Position numbers and translations under genes: made by a program | Notes under the pieces: generated by a model | What the model was told of the DNA's origin: nothing | The model's input: the letters and a program-made list of their open reading frames with translations, nothing else | Databases searched by the model: none | Shown: piece by piece, positions 17,145 to 25,365 of the stretch | How positions within the stretch are numbered: position 1 is the stretch's first letter | How the letters are laid out: each line of letters opens with the position of its first letter | NCBI GenBank assembly: GCA_009733745.1 | Contig: WNWL01000005.1 | Location: forward strand, 310,001-374,000 | Source: Oceanobacillus sp. HTM 045 | Lineage (GTDB): Bacteria; Pseudomonadota; Alphaproteobacteria; Rhodobacterales; Rhodobacteraceae | DNA length: 64,000 nucleotides | Reading direction: 5' to 3'

Positions 17145-18395
17145 TCACTCCACGATCTCCGCCGTTTCCACGACCGCGTGGAACAGCACGTTGGTGCCCT
17201 TCTCGGCCCATTCGGGCGAGATTTCCTCGGCTTCGTTGTGGGAGAGGCCGTCGACGCAGGGGCACATGACCATTGCCGTAGGGTAGACCTTGTTGATCCA
17301 GCAGGCGTCGTGGCCCGCGCCGCTCACGATGTCCCTGTGCGAATAGCCCAGCCGTTCCGCCGCCTCGCGGATGGCGGTGACGCAACCCTCGTCGAAGGCG
17401 GGCGGGTCGAACTGGCCGACGATCTCGGCTGCGAACTCCACGCCGAGCGCCTCGCAGAGCTTCGGGGCCTTTTCCATCAGCTCGGCCGCCATGCTTTCCA
17501 GAACGTCGAGCAGGTGCGAGCGGAAGTCGATGGTGAAGACCACCCGGCCCGGGATGATGTTGCGCGAGTTGGGGTAGACGTCGACATGGCCGATGGCGCC
17601 GACCGCGTTGGGCTGGTGCTTCATCGCGATCTCGTGGACGAGCTCGGTGATCTGCGCCAGCCCGCGCCCGGCATTCCGGCGCATCGGCATCGGGGTCGAG
17701 CCGGTGTGGCTCTCCTTGCCGGTCACGGTGCATTCGATCCAGCGCAGGCCCTGCCCGTGGGTCACGACGCCGATGTCGAAGCCCTCCGCTTCCAGGATCG
17801 GGCCCTGCTCGATGTGGAGCTCGTAGAACGCCTTCATCTTGCGCTGGCCAACGGGCTCCTCGCCCTTCCAGCCGATGCGCTCCAGCTCGTCGCCGAACGT
17901 CTTCCCCTCCGCGTCGGTGCGCGCGTAGGCCCAGTCCTGCTCCAGCACCCCGGCGAAGACGCCGGAGGCGAGCATGGCGGGGGCGAAGCGGGTGCCCTCC
18001 TCGTTGGTCCAGTTGACCACGACGATGGGGTGTTTCGTCTTTATGCCGAGGCGGTTGAGGGTGCGGATGATCTCCAGCCCGCCGAGCACGCCGAGGACGC
18101 CGTCATACTTGCCGCCGGTCGGCTGGGTGTCGAGATGCGAGCCGACATAGACCGGCAGCGCGTCCGGGTCGGTGCCCTCGCGGCGGGCGAACATGGTGCC
18201 CATCTGGTCGACCGCGACGGACATGCCCTCGGCCTCGCACCACGACTTGAACAGCGCCCGGCCCTCGGCGTCCTCGTCGGTCAGGGTCTGGCGGTTGTTG
18301 CCGCCGGCGATGCCGGGGCCGATCTTCGCCATCTCCATGAGGCTGTCCCAGAGCCTCGCGCCATCGATCTTGAGGTTCTCGCCCGGTGCCGCCAT
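17145..18395 (-). CDS. hyuC: Zn-dependent N-carbamoyl amino acid hydrolase / beta-ureidopropionase (M20 amidase)
   Basis: 416-residue amidase of the hydantoinase/carbamoylase family, cleaving N-carbamoyl-beta-alanine or N-carbamoyl amino acids, the products of dihydropyrimidinase. Metal-binding and catalytic stretches are visible: GSHLDTQPTGGKYDG, NWTNEEGTRFAP, ELHIEQGP, SHTGSTPM in the dimerisation lid, and SGAGHDA. ATG 18395 follows GGGGGAAGTG; the 32 upstream codons belong to the promoter region, which contains a RutR-like operator. It is the first gene of the operon and is divergent from the regulator. Confidence 0.9.
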   Translation of the reverse strand: MAAPGENLKIDGARLWDSLMEMAKIGPGIAGGNNRQTLTDEDAEGRALFKSWCEAEGMSVAVDQMGTMFARREGTDPDALPVYVGSHLDTQPTGGKYDGVLGVLGGLEIIRTLNRLGIKTKHPIVVVNWTNEEGTRFAPAMLASGVFAGVLEQDWAYARTDAEGKTFGDELERIGWKGEEPVGQRKMKAFYELHIEQGPILEAEGFDIGVVTHGQGLRWIECTVTGKESHTGSTPMPMRRNAGRGLAQITELVHEIAMKHQPNAVGAIGHVDVYPNSRNIIPGRVVFTIDFRSHLLDVLESMAAELMEKAPKLCEALGVEFAAEIVGQFDPPAFDEGCVTAIREAAERLGYSHRDIVSGAGHDACWINKVYPTAMVMCPCVDGLSHNEAEEISPEWAEKGTNVLFHAVVETAEIVE

Positions 18396-18409
18396 CACTT
18401 CCCCCTGCC

Positions 18410-18425
18410 TTGACCGGTTGGTAAA
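18410..18425. promoter_or_regulatory. RutR-like operator
   Basis: TTGACCGGTTGGTAAA matches the published RutR consensus TTGACCAnnTGGTCAA at 12 of the 14 defined positions. It lies between the carbamoylase start (18395) and the rutR-like start (18490). A further GGTCAA half-site lies at 18452-18457. Both divergent promoters could thus be controlled by the regulator, with uracil or thymine as effector if RutR biology holds. Confidence 0.72.
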
Positions 18426-18489
18426 ATCGACGCTACCCATCAAGGAGACCCGGTCAAGGCCGATTTCGCAACCGCCACCGGAGAGGCGC

Positions 18490-19110
18490 ATGAACGAGGG
18501 TGGGAAGCGGCGGACGCGGATCCAGACGGAGAACCGGGGGAAGATCCTCGAAGCGGCGCTGGAGGTTTTCTCCCGCGACGGATTCCGCGGGGCGACGGTG
18601 GACCGGATCGCCGAGGCGGCGGGAATGTCGAAGCCGAACCTGCTCTATTACTTTGCCGGCAAGGAAGAGATCTACCGGACATTGCTGGAAGGCCTGCTGG
18701 AGACCTGGCTCGACCCGCTGCGCGAGATGGACCCGGATGGCGAGCCATTGCGCGAGATTCGCGGCTATCTGCGCCGGAAACTGGAGATGGCGCGGGATTA
18801 TCCGCGCGAATCCCGGCTTTTCGCGGGCGAGATGTTGCGCGGCGCCCCGCTGCTGGAACCGGTGCTGAAGGGCGAATTGCGCGAGCTGGTCGAAGAAAAG
18901 GCCATGATAATCCGCGGCTGGATCAAGAATAAAAAGCTCGCGCCGCATGATCCGAAGCATCTGATATTCGCGATCTGGGCGACGACGCAGCATTACGCCG
19001 ACTTCGATACCCAGGTCCGCGCGGTTCTCGGCGACGACGGCGAGGGCCGGTTCGAGGACGCGGCGCGATTCCTCGAACGGCTGTTCAGCGACGGGCTGCG
19101 GCGCACCTGA
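18490..19110 (+). CDS. rutR: TetR-family pyrimidine-catabolism regulator (RutR-like)
   Basis: 206 residues. The N-terminal HTH spans about 15-60 (RGKILEAALEVFSRDGFRGA, AEAAGMSKPNLLYYFAGKEE), followed by a RutR-type effector domain: KLEMARDYPRESRLFAGEML, WIKNKKLAPHDPKHLIFAIW and ATTQHYADF are very close in pattern to E. coli RutR, which binds uracil and releases DNA. GGAGAGG precedes the ATG at 18490. The first residues are basic, as in RutR. It is divergent from the carbamoylase-dihydropyrimidinase-importer operon, with an operator-like site between them. Confidence 0.88.
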   Translation: MNEGGKRRTRIQTENRGKILEAALEVFSRDGFRGATVDRIAEAAGMSKPNLLYYFAGKEEIYRTLLEGLLETWLDPLREMDPDGEPLREIRGYLRRKLEMARDYPRESRLFAGEMLRGAPLLEPVLKGELRELVEEKAMIIRGWIKNKKLAPHDPKHLIFAIWATTQHYADFDTQVRAVLGDDGEGRFEDAARFLERLFSDGLRRT

Positions 19111-19154
19111 TGTCACGGGGGTGACGTCACCGGGGAAGATCCGGTGACATGACG
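19110..19154. promoter_or_regulatory. Palindromic operator-like cluster upstream of the TRAP binding-protein gene
   Basis: A perfect 12-bp palindrome GGTGACGTCACC (19120-19131) is flanked by the inverted pair ATGTCAC (19110-19116) and GTGACAT (19144-19150). The 11-mer GTGACATGACG (19144-19154) recurs downstream of the gene at 20444-20454. The arrangement suggests several half-sites for one dimeric regulator about 90 bp before the start codon. Confidence 0.5.
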
Positions 19155-19241
19155 CCCGCAACCATTCGCTTGTCAGCGCCGCGGCTCTGGAAGAAGCTGC
19201 GCGCGATCATTCGGTCGGCATGTCGGTTCCGGGAGGTGGTG

Positions 19242-20321
19242 ATGGACAGACGCAGGATCTTGCAGGGTGCGGCGGTCGGGGTCGCGGGGGCGCTGGCCGC
19301 GCCCGCGGTGGCACGGGCCGAGCGGGTGCTGAAGCTGGTCGGCGCCTTCCCGCGCGGCCTTCCCGGCGTCGGCGTCAATGCCGAGCGGCTGGCGGAGCGG
19401 ATCACGGCGCTCTCGGACGGGCGGCTCAACGTGAAGTATTTCGGCGGCGGCGAGCTGGTGCCGCCCTTCGCGGTGAACGACGCGGTCGGCACCGGCGCGG
19501 CCGATCTCGGCCACACGGCGTCCTACTTCGCCGCGGGCAAGATCCGCTCGGCGATGTATTTCACGACCTTTCCCTACGGCCTCTCGGCGGCGGAGCTGTC
19601 GGGCTGGATCCGCTTCGGCGGCGGCCAGCAGCTCTGGGACGCGGCCTATGCCGAGCACGGGCTGAAGCCCTTCTATGCCGGCAACTCGGGCACGCAGGCG
19701 GGCGGCTGGTTCCGCAAGGAAATCAACTCGATGGAGGATCTCGTCGGTCTCAAGATGCGCATCGCGGGCCTCGGCGGCGACGTGATGAAGAAGATCGGCG
19801 TCACCACGGTGAACACCCCTCCGGGCGAGATCTTCACCTCGCTCCAGACCGGCGTGGTGGACGCGGCGGAGTTCGTCGGCCCGTGGAACGACATCGCGCT
19901 CGGGCTCTACAAGGTCGCGCCGCATTACTACATGCCCGCCTTCCACGAGCCGGGGCCGGGGCTGGAATGCATCGTCAACCTCGACCTCTGGGACGATCTC
20001 TCCGAGGCCGACCGGGTGGTGATCAAGGCCGCGGCGGACGCGACGGCGGACGAGACGACGGCGGACTACGCCTACCACAACGTCCGCACGCTGACCGACA
20101 TGGTGGAGAAGTTCGGCGTCACCGTCGGCGCCTTCCCGGACGACGTGGTGGCAGCGCTCGGCGAGGCGGCGAAAGAGGCCATCGCGGAGTACCCGAAGGG
20201 CGACACCTTCTCGGAGCAGGTGCACGAGGCCTATTTCGAGTACGTCCGCCAGTGCGCCGCCTACGGCGCGGCGATGGAAGGCCGGATGTACGCGGAACGC
20301 GCCGCCGTCTGGGGCGTCTGA
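19242..20321 (+). CDS. TRAP transporter substrate-binding protein (DctP-like), Tat-exported
   Basis: 359 residues. The N-terminus MDRRRILQGAAVGVAGA carries an Arg-Arg-x-Ile-Leu Tat-like motif and cleavage near VARA, as in the mannitol/chloroaromatic TRAP group. The DctP core follows, with NVKYFGGGELVPPFAVNDAV, MEDLVGLKMRIAGLGGDVM and TPPGEIFTSLQTGVVDAAEF, the canonical ligand-Arg and dimer region. ATG 19242 follows GGGAGGTGGTG. No DctQ or DctM membrane genes occur in the window, so it is an orphan here and must use permeases encoded elsewhere or be a stray. Ligand unknown. Confidence 0.85.
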   Translation: MDRRRILQGAAVGVAGALAAPAVARAERVLKLVGAFPRGLPGVGVNAERLAERITALSDGRLNVKYFGGGELVPPFAVNDAVGTGAADLGHTASYFAAGKIRSAMYFTTFPYGLSAAELSGWIRFGGGQQLWDAAYAEHGLKPFYAGNSGTQAGGWFRKEINSMEDLVGLKMRIAGLGGDVMKKIGVTTVNTPPGEIFTSLQTGVVDAAEFVGPWNDIALGLYKVAPHYYMPAFHEPGPGLECIVNLDLWDDLSEADRVVIKAAADATADETTADYAYHNVRTLTDMVEKFGVTVGAFPDDVVAALGEAAKEAIAEYPKGDTFSEQVHEAYFEYVRQCAAYGAAMEGRMYAERAAVWGV

Positions 20322-20387
20322 GGCGGCCCCCGTTGCGGGGTTCCGGGCGGGAGCGCGCGCTGATTGTCCGCCTGCATGTCATCTGCT

Positions 20388-20454
20388 GTCACGCGGTGAC
20401 TGGCTGGTGATGGTGACGTCCGCCGGGCGGCGCCAGGGGTCGCGTGACATGACG
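20388..20454. repeat. Palindromic GTCAC/GTGAC repeats downstream of the TRAP gene
   Basis: GTCAC-GCG-GTGAC at 20388-20400 is a palindrome, followed by GGTGAC copies and GTGACATGACG at 20444-20454, the same 11-mer found upstream of the gene at 19144-19154. The gene is thus bracketed by related inverted-repeat motifs. Confidence 0.5.
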
Positions 20455-20565
20455 TGACGTTCCGGGAGAGGGCGTTTCCCGGAAGGCGCCGCGAGTCACC
20501 GCCGGGGGTGAAACGGGTGTTTCGGGGGGGCTTTCCGAAGAGGCGGGCCTTCTGGAAAATGGCCT

Positions 20566-21256
20566 GCTTTGGAGAGGCCCGACCCAACCTCAGCCCGGGC
20601 GACCAGCCCGGGCCACGTCCGGCCCTCCCCGGGGCCGGGCGTTCTCTGCCGTTGCGAGGGGATCGGATCGCTGGAGGGGGTGCGGGGATAAACCAAGCAG
20701 ACCCTAGCGAGCACCACGCCCGACCAGGGCCGGACGTGTCCCTTCTTGCTGACCTTCCGGGTCGGGCAACTGGCGCTTGTTTGGTGCGGAGGTAGCTCCC
20801 GGACTGCGCATCCTTGGCGGGTTAGGTTCGTAGAGATCCGAACAGCCGCAGCACGCGCGGCTAGCGCGGGCCACGTCCGGCCCTCCCCGGGGCCGGGCGT
20901 TCTGCAACGTTGCAAGGGGACCGGAGTGCGGGAGGTGTTGCGGGCATAAATCAAGCAGACCCGGCGGTGCACCACGCCCGACCAGGGCCGGTCGTGGCCC
21001 TACTCTTTGACCATCCACGTCTGGCAGGGGCGCTGTTGGGTGCGGAGGGAGCGCCCGGACTGCGCATCCTTGGCCGCTTTGATCTGGAGAGACCCGATCA
21101 GCCACGGCACGCGCGGCTAGCGTGGGCCAGCCTGGGCCTTCCCCCGGCCGGGCGTTCTCTGACGCTGGAAGGGGATCGGAGGGCGGGAGGAGTTGCAGGG
21201 ATAAACCAAGCACCCCAATAGCAGCACCACGCCCGACCAGGGCCGGTCATGGCCCT
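20566..21256. repeat. Non-coding array of about 256-bp tandem repeats
   Basis: About 2.6 imperfect copies with units anchored at 20609, 20867 and 21123 (spacing 258 and 256) and a short partial unit from about 20566. Shared blocks are GGGCCACGTCCGGCCCTCCC, GGATAAACCAAGCA, CACCACGCCCGACCAGGGCC and GGACTGCGCATCCTTGGC. Each unit contains a GC-rich hairpin (CCGGCCC/GGGCCGG). Open frames cross it on both strands, but none has a ribosome site, homology or consistent frame between copies. It occupies most of the 960-bp gap after the TRAP gene; no gene is recognised there. Confidence 0.85.
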
Positions 21257-21281
21257 ATGCGCTTACGTCACCGCACGCGGT

Positions 21282-21632
21282 TCAGGGCTTGAGGCAGGCG
21301 GTGGCCCAGGCCTTGGCGTTGGCGACGAGCTGGTAGTGTGCGCCGCCGGATTCGCCGCGGTCGAGTTGCCAGAGGGTTGCGGCGTCGAAGCTGTCGAACA
21401 TGGTCGCGGCCATGCAGGCGCAGTAGCCGTCGGTGGTGGTGGTCTGGCGGATCACCTGCGCCTCGCGCTCGGACATGCCGGCGATGCAGCCGGCCTTGGC
21501 CTGGCTGACATAGGCGGTGCGGTCGCAATAGGGGCTGTCGGACGGGCACTCGGGCGGGCCCTCCTTCAGGAACAGCCACCACGCGGCCGCACAGGCGGCG
21601 GCAATGGCGGCGATCGCGGCCATGAGGCGCAT
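21282..21632 (-). CDS. Small exported or membrane-anchored Cys-containing protein
   Basis: 116 residues. An N-terminal hydrophobic helix (MRLMAAIAAIAAACAAAWWL) is followed by a periplasmic domain with about five cysteines (PECPSDSPYCDR, AGCIAG, GYCACMA, ATACLKP) that could form disulfides. ATG 21632 has GGGGAGG upstream. It is convergent with nothing close and divergent from rpmI. No family recognised. Confidence 0.65.
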   Translation of the reverse strand: MRLMAAIAAIAAACAAAWWLFLKEGPPECPSDSPYCDRTAYVSQAKAGCIAGMSEREAQVIRQTTTTDGYCACMAATMFDSFDAATLWQLDRGESGGAHYQLVANAKAWATACLKP

Positions 21633-21876
21633 GCATCACTCCTCCCCGAAGCGGCAGAATGCATAAGCCACCTTCGCGCGCGGGGTCCACCGCTTTTCTT
21701 CGCAGGTGCGTCAGACACGGTGGGGCGGGACCTGCCGGGAAGCTTGCCACGGGACTTGCCGCGGGACTTGCGCGCACGGGGCGGCGGACTTATAAGGCGC
21801 GCTTCGCAAACCGGGCCGGCCGGCCAAAAGGGCTGCCGCGTCGACCCAGAACGTGTCTTCGAGACAGGAGATCGAA

Positions 21877-22074
21877 ATGCCCAAGATGAAGACCAAGTCG
21901 GGCGCCAAGAAGCGCTTCAAGGTCACGGCCAAGGGCCGGATCAAGGTGGCCGCCGCCGGCAAGCGGCATGGCATGATCAAGCGCACGAACAAGTTCATCC
22001 GGAACGCGCGCGGCACCATGGTGCTGTCGAAGCCGGATGAGAAGATCGTGAAGCAGTTCCTGCCGTACAGCTGA
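21877..22074 (+). CDS. rpmI: 50S ribosomal protein bL35
   Basis: 65 residues, [20 protein letters not shown] with the typical basic core and [12 protein letters not shown], matching bacterial bL35, a component of the large subunit. The start at 21877 follows AGGAG; an upstream in-frame start only adds eight leader residues. It is followed after 13 bp by rplT, the usual pair. infC, which normally precedes it, is not adjacent. The 240-bp leader carries a possible -10 (cttataagg) and GGGACTTGCC-like direct repeats. Confidence 0.97.
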   Translation: MPKMKTKSGAKKRFKVTAKGRIKVAAAGKRHGMIKRTNKFIRNARGTMVLSKPDEKIVKQFLPYS

Positions 22075-22087
22075 GGAGAGCCCCGAC

Positions 22088-22450
22088 ATGTCGAGAGTGA
22101 AGCGCGGCGTTACCGCCCATGCCCGTCACAAGAAGGTGCTCGAAGCGGCGAAGGGCCATTCCGGCCGCCGCAAGAACGTCTTCCGCGTCGCCACCCAGTC
22201 GGTCGACAAGGCCCGCGAATACGCGACCCGCGACCGCAAGGCCCGCAAGCGCACCTTCCGGGCGCTGTGGATCCAGCGAATCAACGCCGCCGTCCGCTCG
22301 GTGGACGAGAGCCTGACCTATTCGCGGTTCATCAACGGCCTGACCCGCGCCGGGATCGAGGTGGACCGCAAGGTGCTCGCCGATCTCGCGGTGCACGAGC
22401 CGGACGCGTTCGGCGCGATCGTCGCCAAGGCGAAGGAGGCGATGGCCTGA
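22088..22450 (+). CDS. rplT: 50S ribosomal protein bL20
   Basis: 120 residues, [18 protein letters not shown] followed by [19 protein letters not shown], the rRNA-binding N-terminal arm, then [12 protein letters not shown] and [18 protein letters not shown]. Length and sequence fit bL20, needed for early 50S assembly and, in other bacteria, autoregulation of rpmI-rplT. It follows rpmI by 13 bp and ends 45 bp before a strong terminator. Confidence 0.98.
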   Translation: MSRVKRGVTAHARHKKVLEAAKGHSGRRKNVFRVATQSVDKAREYATRDRKARKRTFRALWIQRINAAVRSVDESLTYSRFINGLTRAGIEVDRKVLADLAVHEPDAFGAIVAKAKEAMA

Positions 22451-22495
22451 GGGCCCTCGCCATTCGCTGACGGTCATTTACTGACGGTGGAACGA

Positions 22496-22523
22496 GAAAA
22501 AGGGGCGCGCTGCGCCCCTTTTG
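22496..22523 (+). terminator. Rho-independent terminator of rpmI-rplT
   Basis: AAAA, then the stem GGGGCGC-GCT-GCGCCCC, then TTTT. The flanking A and T runs make it potentially bidirectional. Confidence 0.9.
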
Positions 22524-22843
22524 CTTGGCCGTGTCCCGAAGGCGCCGTGTCTCAACGGCATATCTCGCCGCCACGGCCAGTTCCCGGCTTCAGACCCCGA
22601 AGCCACGCGCCAGGAGATGTCACACGCCAGCAACCGTGGCCCGGGCGGTGCGCCAGATCGCGGGCGCGCGCCCCGGTGATACGCATGACCGGTGATACGC
22701 ATAAGCAGACTGTTCCGGACCCGCACGGCTTTTGCCGCTGCACTGGTCCGGTGAACCGGATTCGGCGCCGGGATGGCGGCGGCCGGCGCCTCCTCCGGCG
22801 CGCCGTCACCCGTGCCGCTGCTCGACGGTGGCTTCCGCCGGTG
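22524..22843. other. Intergenic stretch with a short tandem repeat
   Basis: 320 bp without a supported gene. The only structure noticed is CCGGTGATACGCAT at 22673-22686, repeated at 22689-22702 (16-bp period). Frames crossing the region lack ribosome sites and show no recognisable protein pattern. Confidence 0.5.
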
Positions 22844-23074
22844 TCAGCCGTTGGTGCCGGACTGACGGAAGAGGTTGGTGCGCAGCGCGCCGCCGTTGCC
22901 CTTGTCGGTGTCGCCACCGATGGCGGCCATGTCGCCGGCGTCTTCCTCGGACGCGGTCGCGCCGGTGCCCTCGCGGGTGAGCGAGTCGGCCATGCGCAGG
23001 AATTCTTCGATCTTCTGGAGTTCGGCGCGGAGCTGGGCGCGGCGCTCCTGGGCGATCTGGATAACGTCGGTCAC
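22844..23074 (-). CDS. Small coiled-coil protein of unknown function
   Basis: 76 residues starting with GTG at 23074 (VTDVIQIAQERRAQLRAELQ), which follows AGGAG by nine bases; an ATG seven codons upstream has no ribosome site. The first 40 residues form a charged amphipathic helix with heptad-like hydrophobics, the remainder is Gly/Asp-rich and disordered. No family was recognised with confidence. It looks like a conserved small cytosolic protein. Confidence 0.65.
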   Translation of the reverse strand: MTDVIQIAQERRAQLRAELQKIEEFLRMADSLTREGTGATASEEDAGDMAAIGGDTDKGNGGALRTNLFRQSGTNG

Positions 23075-23500
23075 GTCTTCGTCTCCTTCAGGCATTCAGC
23101 AGGTCAGAACTTGGCCGAAACCATACTCTTGCCGAAACACTTCCAAAAGGTGCCAATTCTGTGGCGAAACTTTGATGCCCCGGAGCGGGCATTTCGGGCC
23201 CTTTTCGCATGATGGGCGCCACTCAGCGGCGTGCAGGGCGGGGCCGCAAGGGGAATCCGGGGTGGACGCCAAACCGGGTAGGCCATATCTTGCGGTACCT
23301 GACGGCAGGAAGGGCACAACTTGCGCGTTCGGGGATGGGGGGTTGTTGTGCCCATAAGGTCACATTCGCCTACTGGTGCGTGTGTCCGGCGGACGCGTCG
23401 CGTTGAACGAACCTGTCAACAGCTTTGAATTTCAGAAGTTTTCCGGCAAATTGCCGCGCGGGGCAAAGTGTGAGCGCGTGGTAAAGGTCAGGAGTGCGAG
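23075..23500. other. Intergenic region with a long inverted repeat
   Basis: 426 bp between divergent genes. GGGCACAAC (23312-23320) and GTTGTGCCC (23345-23353) form a perfect 9-bp inverted repeat with a 24-nt loop. The stretch nearer the next gene (aatttcagaagttttccggc) is more AT-rich and a candidate promoter. No gene supported. Confidence 0.45.
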
Positions 23501-25222
23501 ATGCATGAGAATCGGCTGACGATTCACGGGGCGCCGGGGGCGCTGTTTTCTTCCACATTTTCAAGGGTTCTGGGCGTCCTGGTCCTGGCGTTGGTGGCCG
23601 TCGCGGCCTGGGCCGGGAGCGCGGCGGCGCAGGAGCGCCCGTCCCGCGACTGGCGGCTGGACTTCGTGATCGTCTCGGTCGACCCGGAAGCGCCGCTGGA
23701 GCTGTACAACCCGCAGGGCGACCCCGAGGACCGGCTGACGGAGCGGGTCAAGGGCGTGGTCCTGAACGGCCTGCTGGACGCGACCAACGGTTATTTCGTC
23801 GGCGACCGCCCGGTGGTGCTGCTGGCAGTGGTGCGCGAGTTCAACGGCCTCTCGGCCGAGGCGACCGTGCTGGCCGGCGGCGAGATGCACGCGACCATCG
23901 ACGTCTGGTTCGCCGACGCGGCGACGACGGAGGAGCTGACGCCGGTGCGCACGCTCAACGTTTCGCGCGTGACGCTGGGCAATATCGGCGGCCTGTTCGC
24001 CCACTTCATCGGCGGCGCGCAGACCACGCGCTACTCGCGCTCGGTCGCGGCGGAGGCGCGGACCTGGCTGGCGGATCTCGACACGCTGGTCGAGTTGCAG
24101 CGCCATCCCGCGGCGACGGAACTGGCCGCGGTGCCCGAGCCAGTGGCGGAGCCGGAGCCCGAGCCCGCGCCGGTGTTGGCCGCCATCGACCCGATGCCCG
24201 CGCCGGTGGCGCGGCCGGCGCGCGACCCCTCGCCGATCGGCGGGATCGGCCCGGTGATCGTCGCCGAGCCGGAGCCCTTCGTGGCCGAGGCGGTGCCCGA
24301 GCCGGTTGCAGAGCCGGAGCCTGTCGCGGAGTCGGAGCCCGAGCCGGAGGTCGAGCTTGCGGTGATCGAGCCGGAACCGGAGCCCGAGCCGGAAGGCGAG
24401 TCGCTGCTCGACATGCTGTTCGGCTCGTCCGATCCCGAACCGGAGCCGGAGCCCGCTGCGGAGCCGGAGACGGTGGTCGCCGCGGTCACGCCGGACCCGG
24501 AGCCCGCACCGGCGGTCGCCGACCCCGCGCCGGCCTTCGCGGTGCCCGAGCCGCAGGGCTTCACCACGGTGTCGGAGCCTGCGCCCGAGCCCGCGCCTGC
24601 CCCCGATACTTCGCCCGCCGCGGGGATGCCGCCGCCGTCGCGCCCGACCGTGGTCGCCGCGGTGGACCCGGAGGCGGGAATCGTGCCGGAGGCCGCGCTG
24701 GCGCCGGAGCCGGAGCCTGAGGCGGTGCCGGAGACCGTTCCTGCGACCGTGCCCGAAGTGGTGATCCCCGAGGTGGTGATCCCCGAGCCGCCGGAGCCGG
24801 TGGTGGCGGTGCCCGCGCCCGAGCCGGCCCCGGTGACGGAGCCCGCGATCACGATCCCCGAGCTGGAAACGGCGGTGCCGGAACCTTCTGTAACGGAACC
24901 CGCCGAGACGCGCGTGGCGGCGGTGGCACCGGCGACGGCGGGAGGGCCGACGCTGGCCAACGCGCGCTGGGTCGGGTTCTCGCCGGCGGTCTTTACCGGC
25001 GTGGACGACCGGGGCGGGCTCTGGATCGCCGGTCCGTTCGACCGCGACCAGCGCACCGGCTGGGTCACCGACACGGCGACCGGCTCGACCACGCAGGTGA
25101 CCTTCATCTGGCGCGAGCCGGAGGCGGGCTCGCCGCGGGCACTGCTCTCGGCCGAGGCGGCGCGGGCGCTGGGGCTGGAGCCGGGCACGGTCGCCAACGT
25201 GGCGGTCTACCTGCCGCGCTGA
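23501..25222 (+). CDS. Exported protein with a long Pro/Glu-rich linker
   Basis: 573 residues in three parts. After a signal or anchor (LGVLVLALVAVAAWAGSAAA, about 25-44) comes a folded domain (about 48-195, RDWRLDFVIVSVDPEAPLEL onward). Residues about 200-480 are low-complexity, built of PEPEPEP, PEVVIPEVVIPE and similar runs, a rigid wall-spanning type of linker. The last 85 residues (NARWVGFSPAVFTGVDDRGG onward) include SAEAARALGLEPGTVANVAV, which resembles the end of an RlpA-like double-psi barrel. A periplasmic envelope role is inferred. Upstream is a 426-bp gap. Confidence 0.7.
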   Translation: MHENRLTIHGAPGALFSSTFSRVLGVLVLALVAVAAWAGSAAAQERPSRDWRLDFVIVSVDPEAPLELYNPQGDPEDRLTERVKGVVLNGLLDATNGYFVGDRPVVLLAVVREFNGLSAEATVLAGGEMHATIDVWFADAATTEELTPVRTLNVSRVTLGNIGGLFAHFIGGAQTTRYSRSVAAEARTWLADLDTLVELQRHPAATELAAVPEPVAEPEPEPAPVLAAIDPMPAPVARPARDPSPIGGIGPVIVAEPEPFVAEAVPEPVAEPEPVAESEPEPEVELAVIEPEPEPEPEGESLLDMLFGSSDPEPEPEPAAEPETVVAAVTPDPEPAPAVADPAPAFAVPEPQGFTTVSEPAPEPAPAPDTSPAAGMPPPSRPTVVAAVDPEAGIVPEAALAPEPEPEAVPETVPATVPEVVIPEVVIPEPPEPVVAVPAPEPAPVTEPAITIPELETAVPEPSVTEPAETRVAAVAPATAGGPTLANARWVGFSPAVFTGVDDRGGLWIAGPFDRDQRTGWVTDTATGSTTQVTFIWREPEAGSPRALLSAEAARALGLEPGTVANVAVYLPR

Positions 25223-25365
25223 CAGGGTCGGCGAACGGGGTTGCAAGGGCCGGAGCGGGCCGCTATAGACACCGCTCCGGCGCAGGTTCCACCTCGCGCC
25301 GATGAAGGTTTTGATTCCCCGCGCCCCCTTGTCCGGCGGTCGCGGACCCGGACGGAGACGGTGTG

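Noticed and set aside
20496-21213. Two minus-strand frames in the repeat array
   Set aside because: The repeat units fall in different frames, lack ribosome sites and give Arg/Pro/Gly-rich text typical of random GC DNA.
22487-23212. 241-codon plus-strand frame after rplT
   Set aside because: It includes the rplT terminator hairpin and is antisense to the small coiled-coil gene; no ribosome site.
24130-24900. Repetitive gag/ccg-type sequence as a DNA repeat element
   Set aside because: It is coding for the Pro/Glu linker; codons vary and the frame is continuous.
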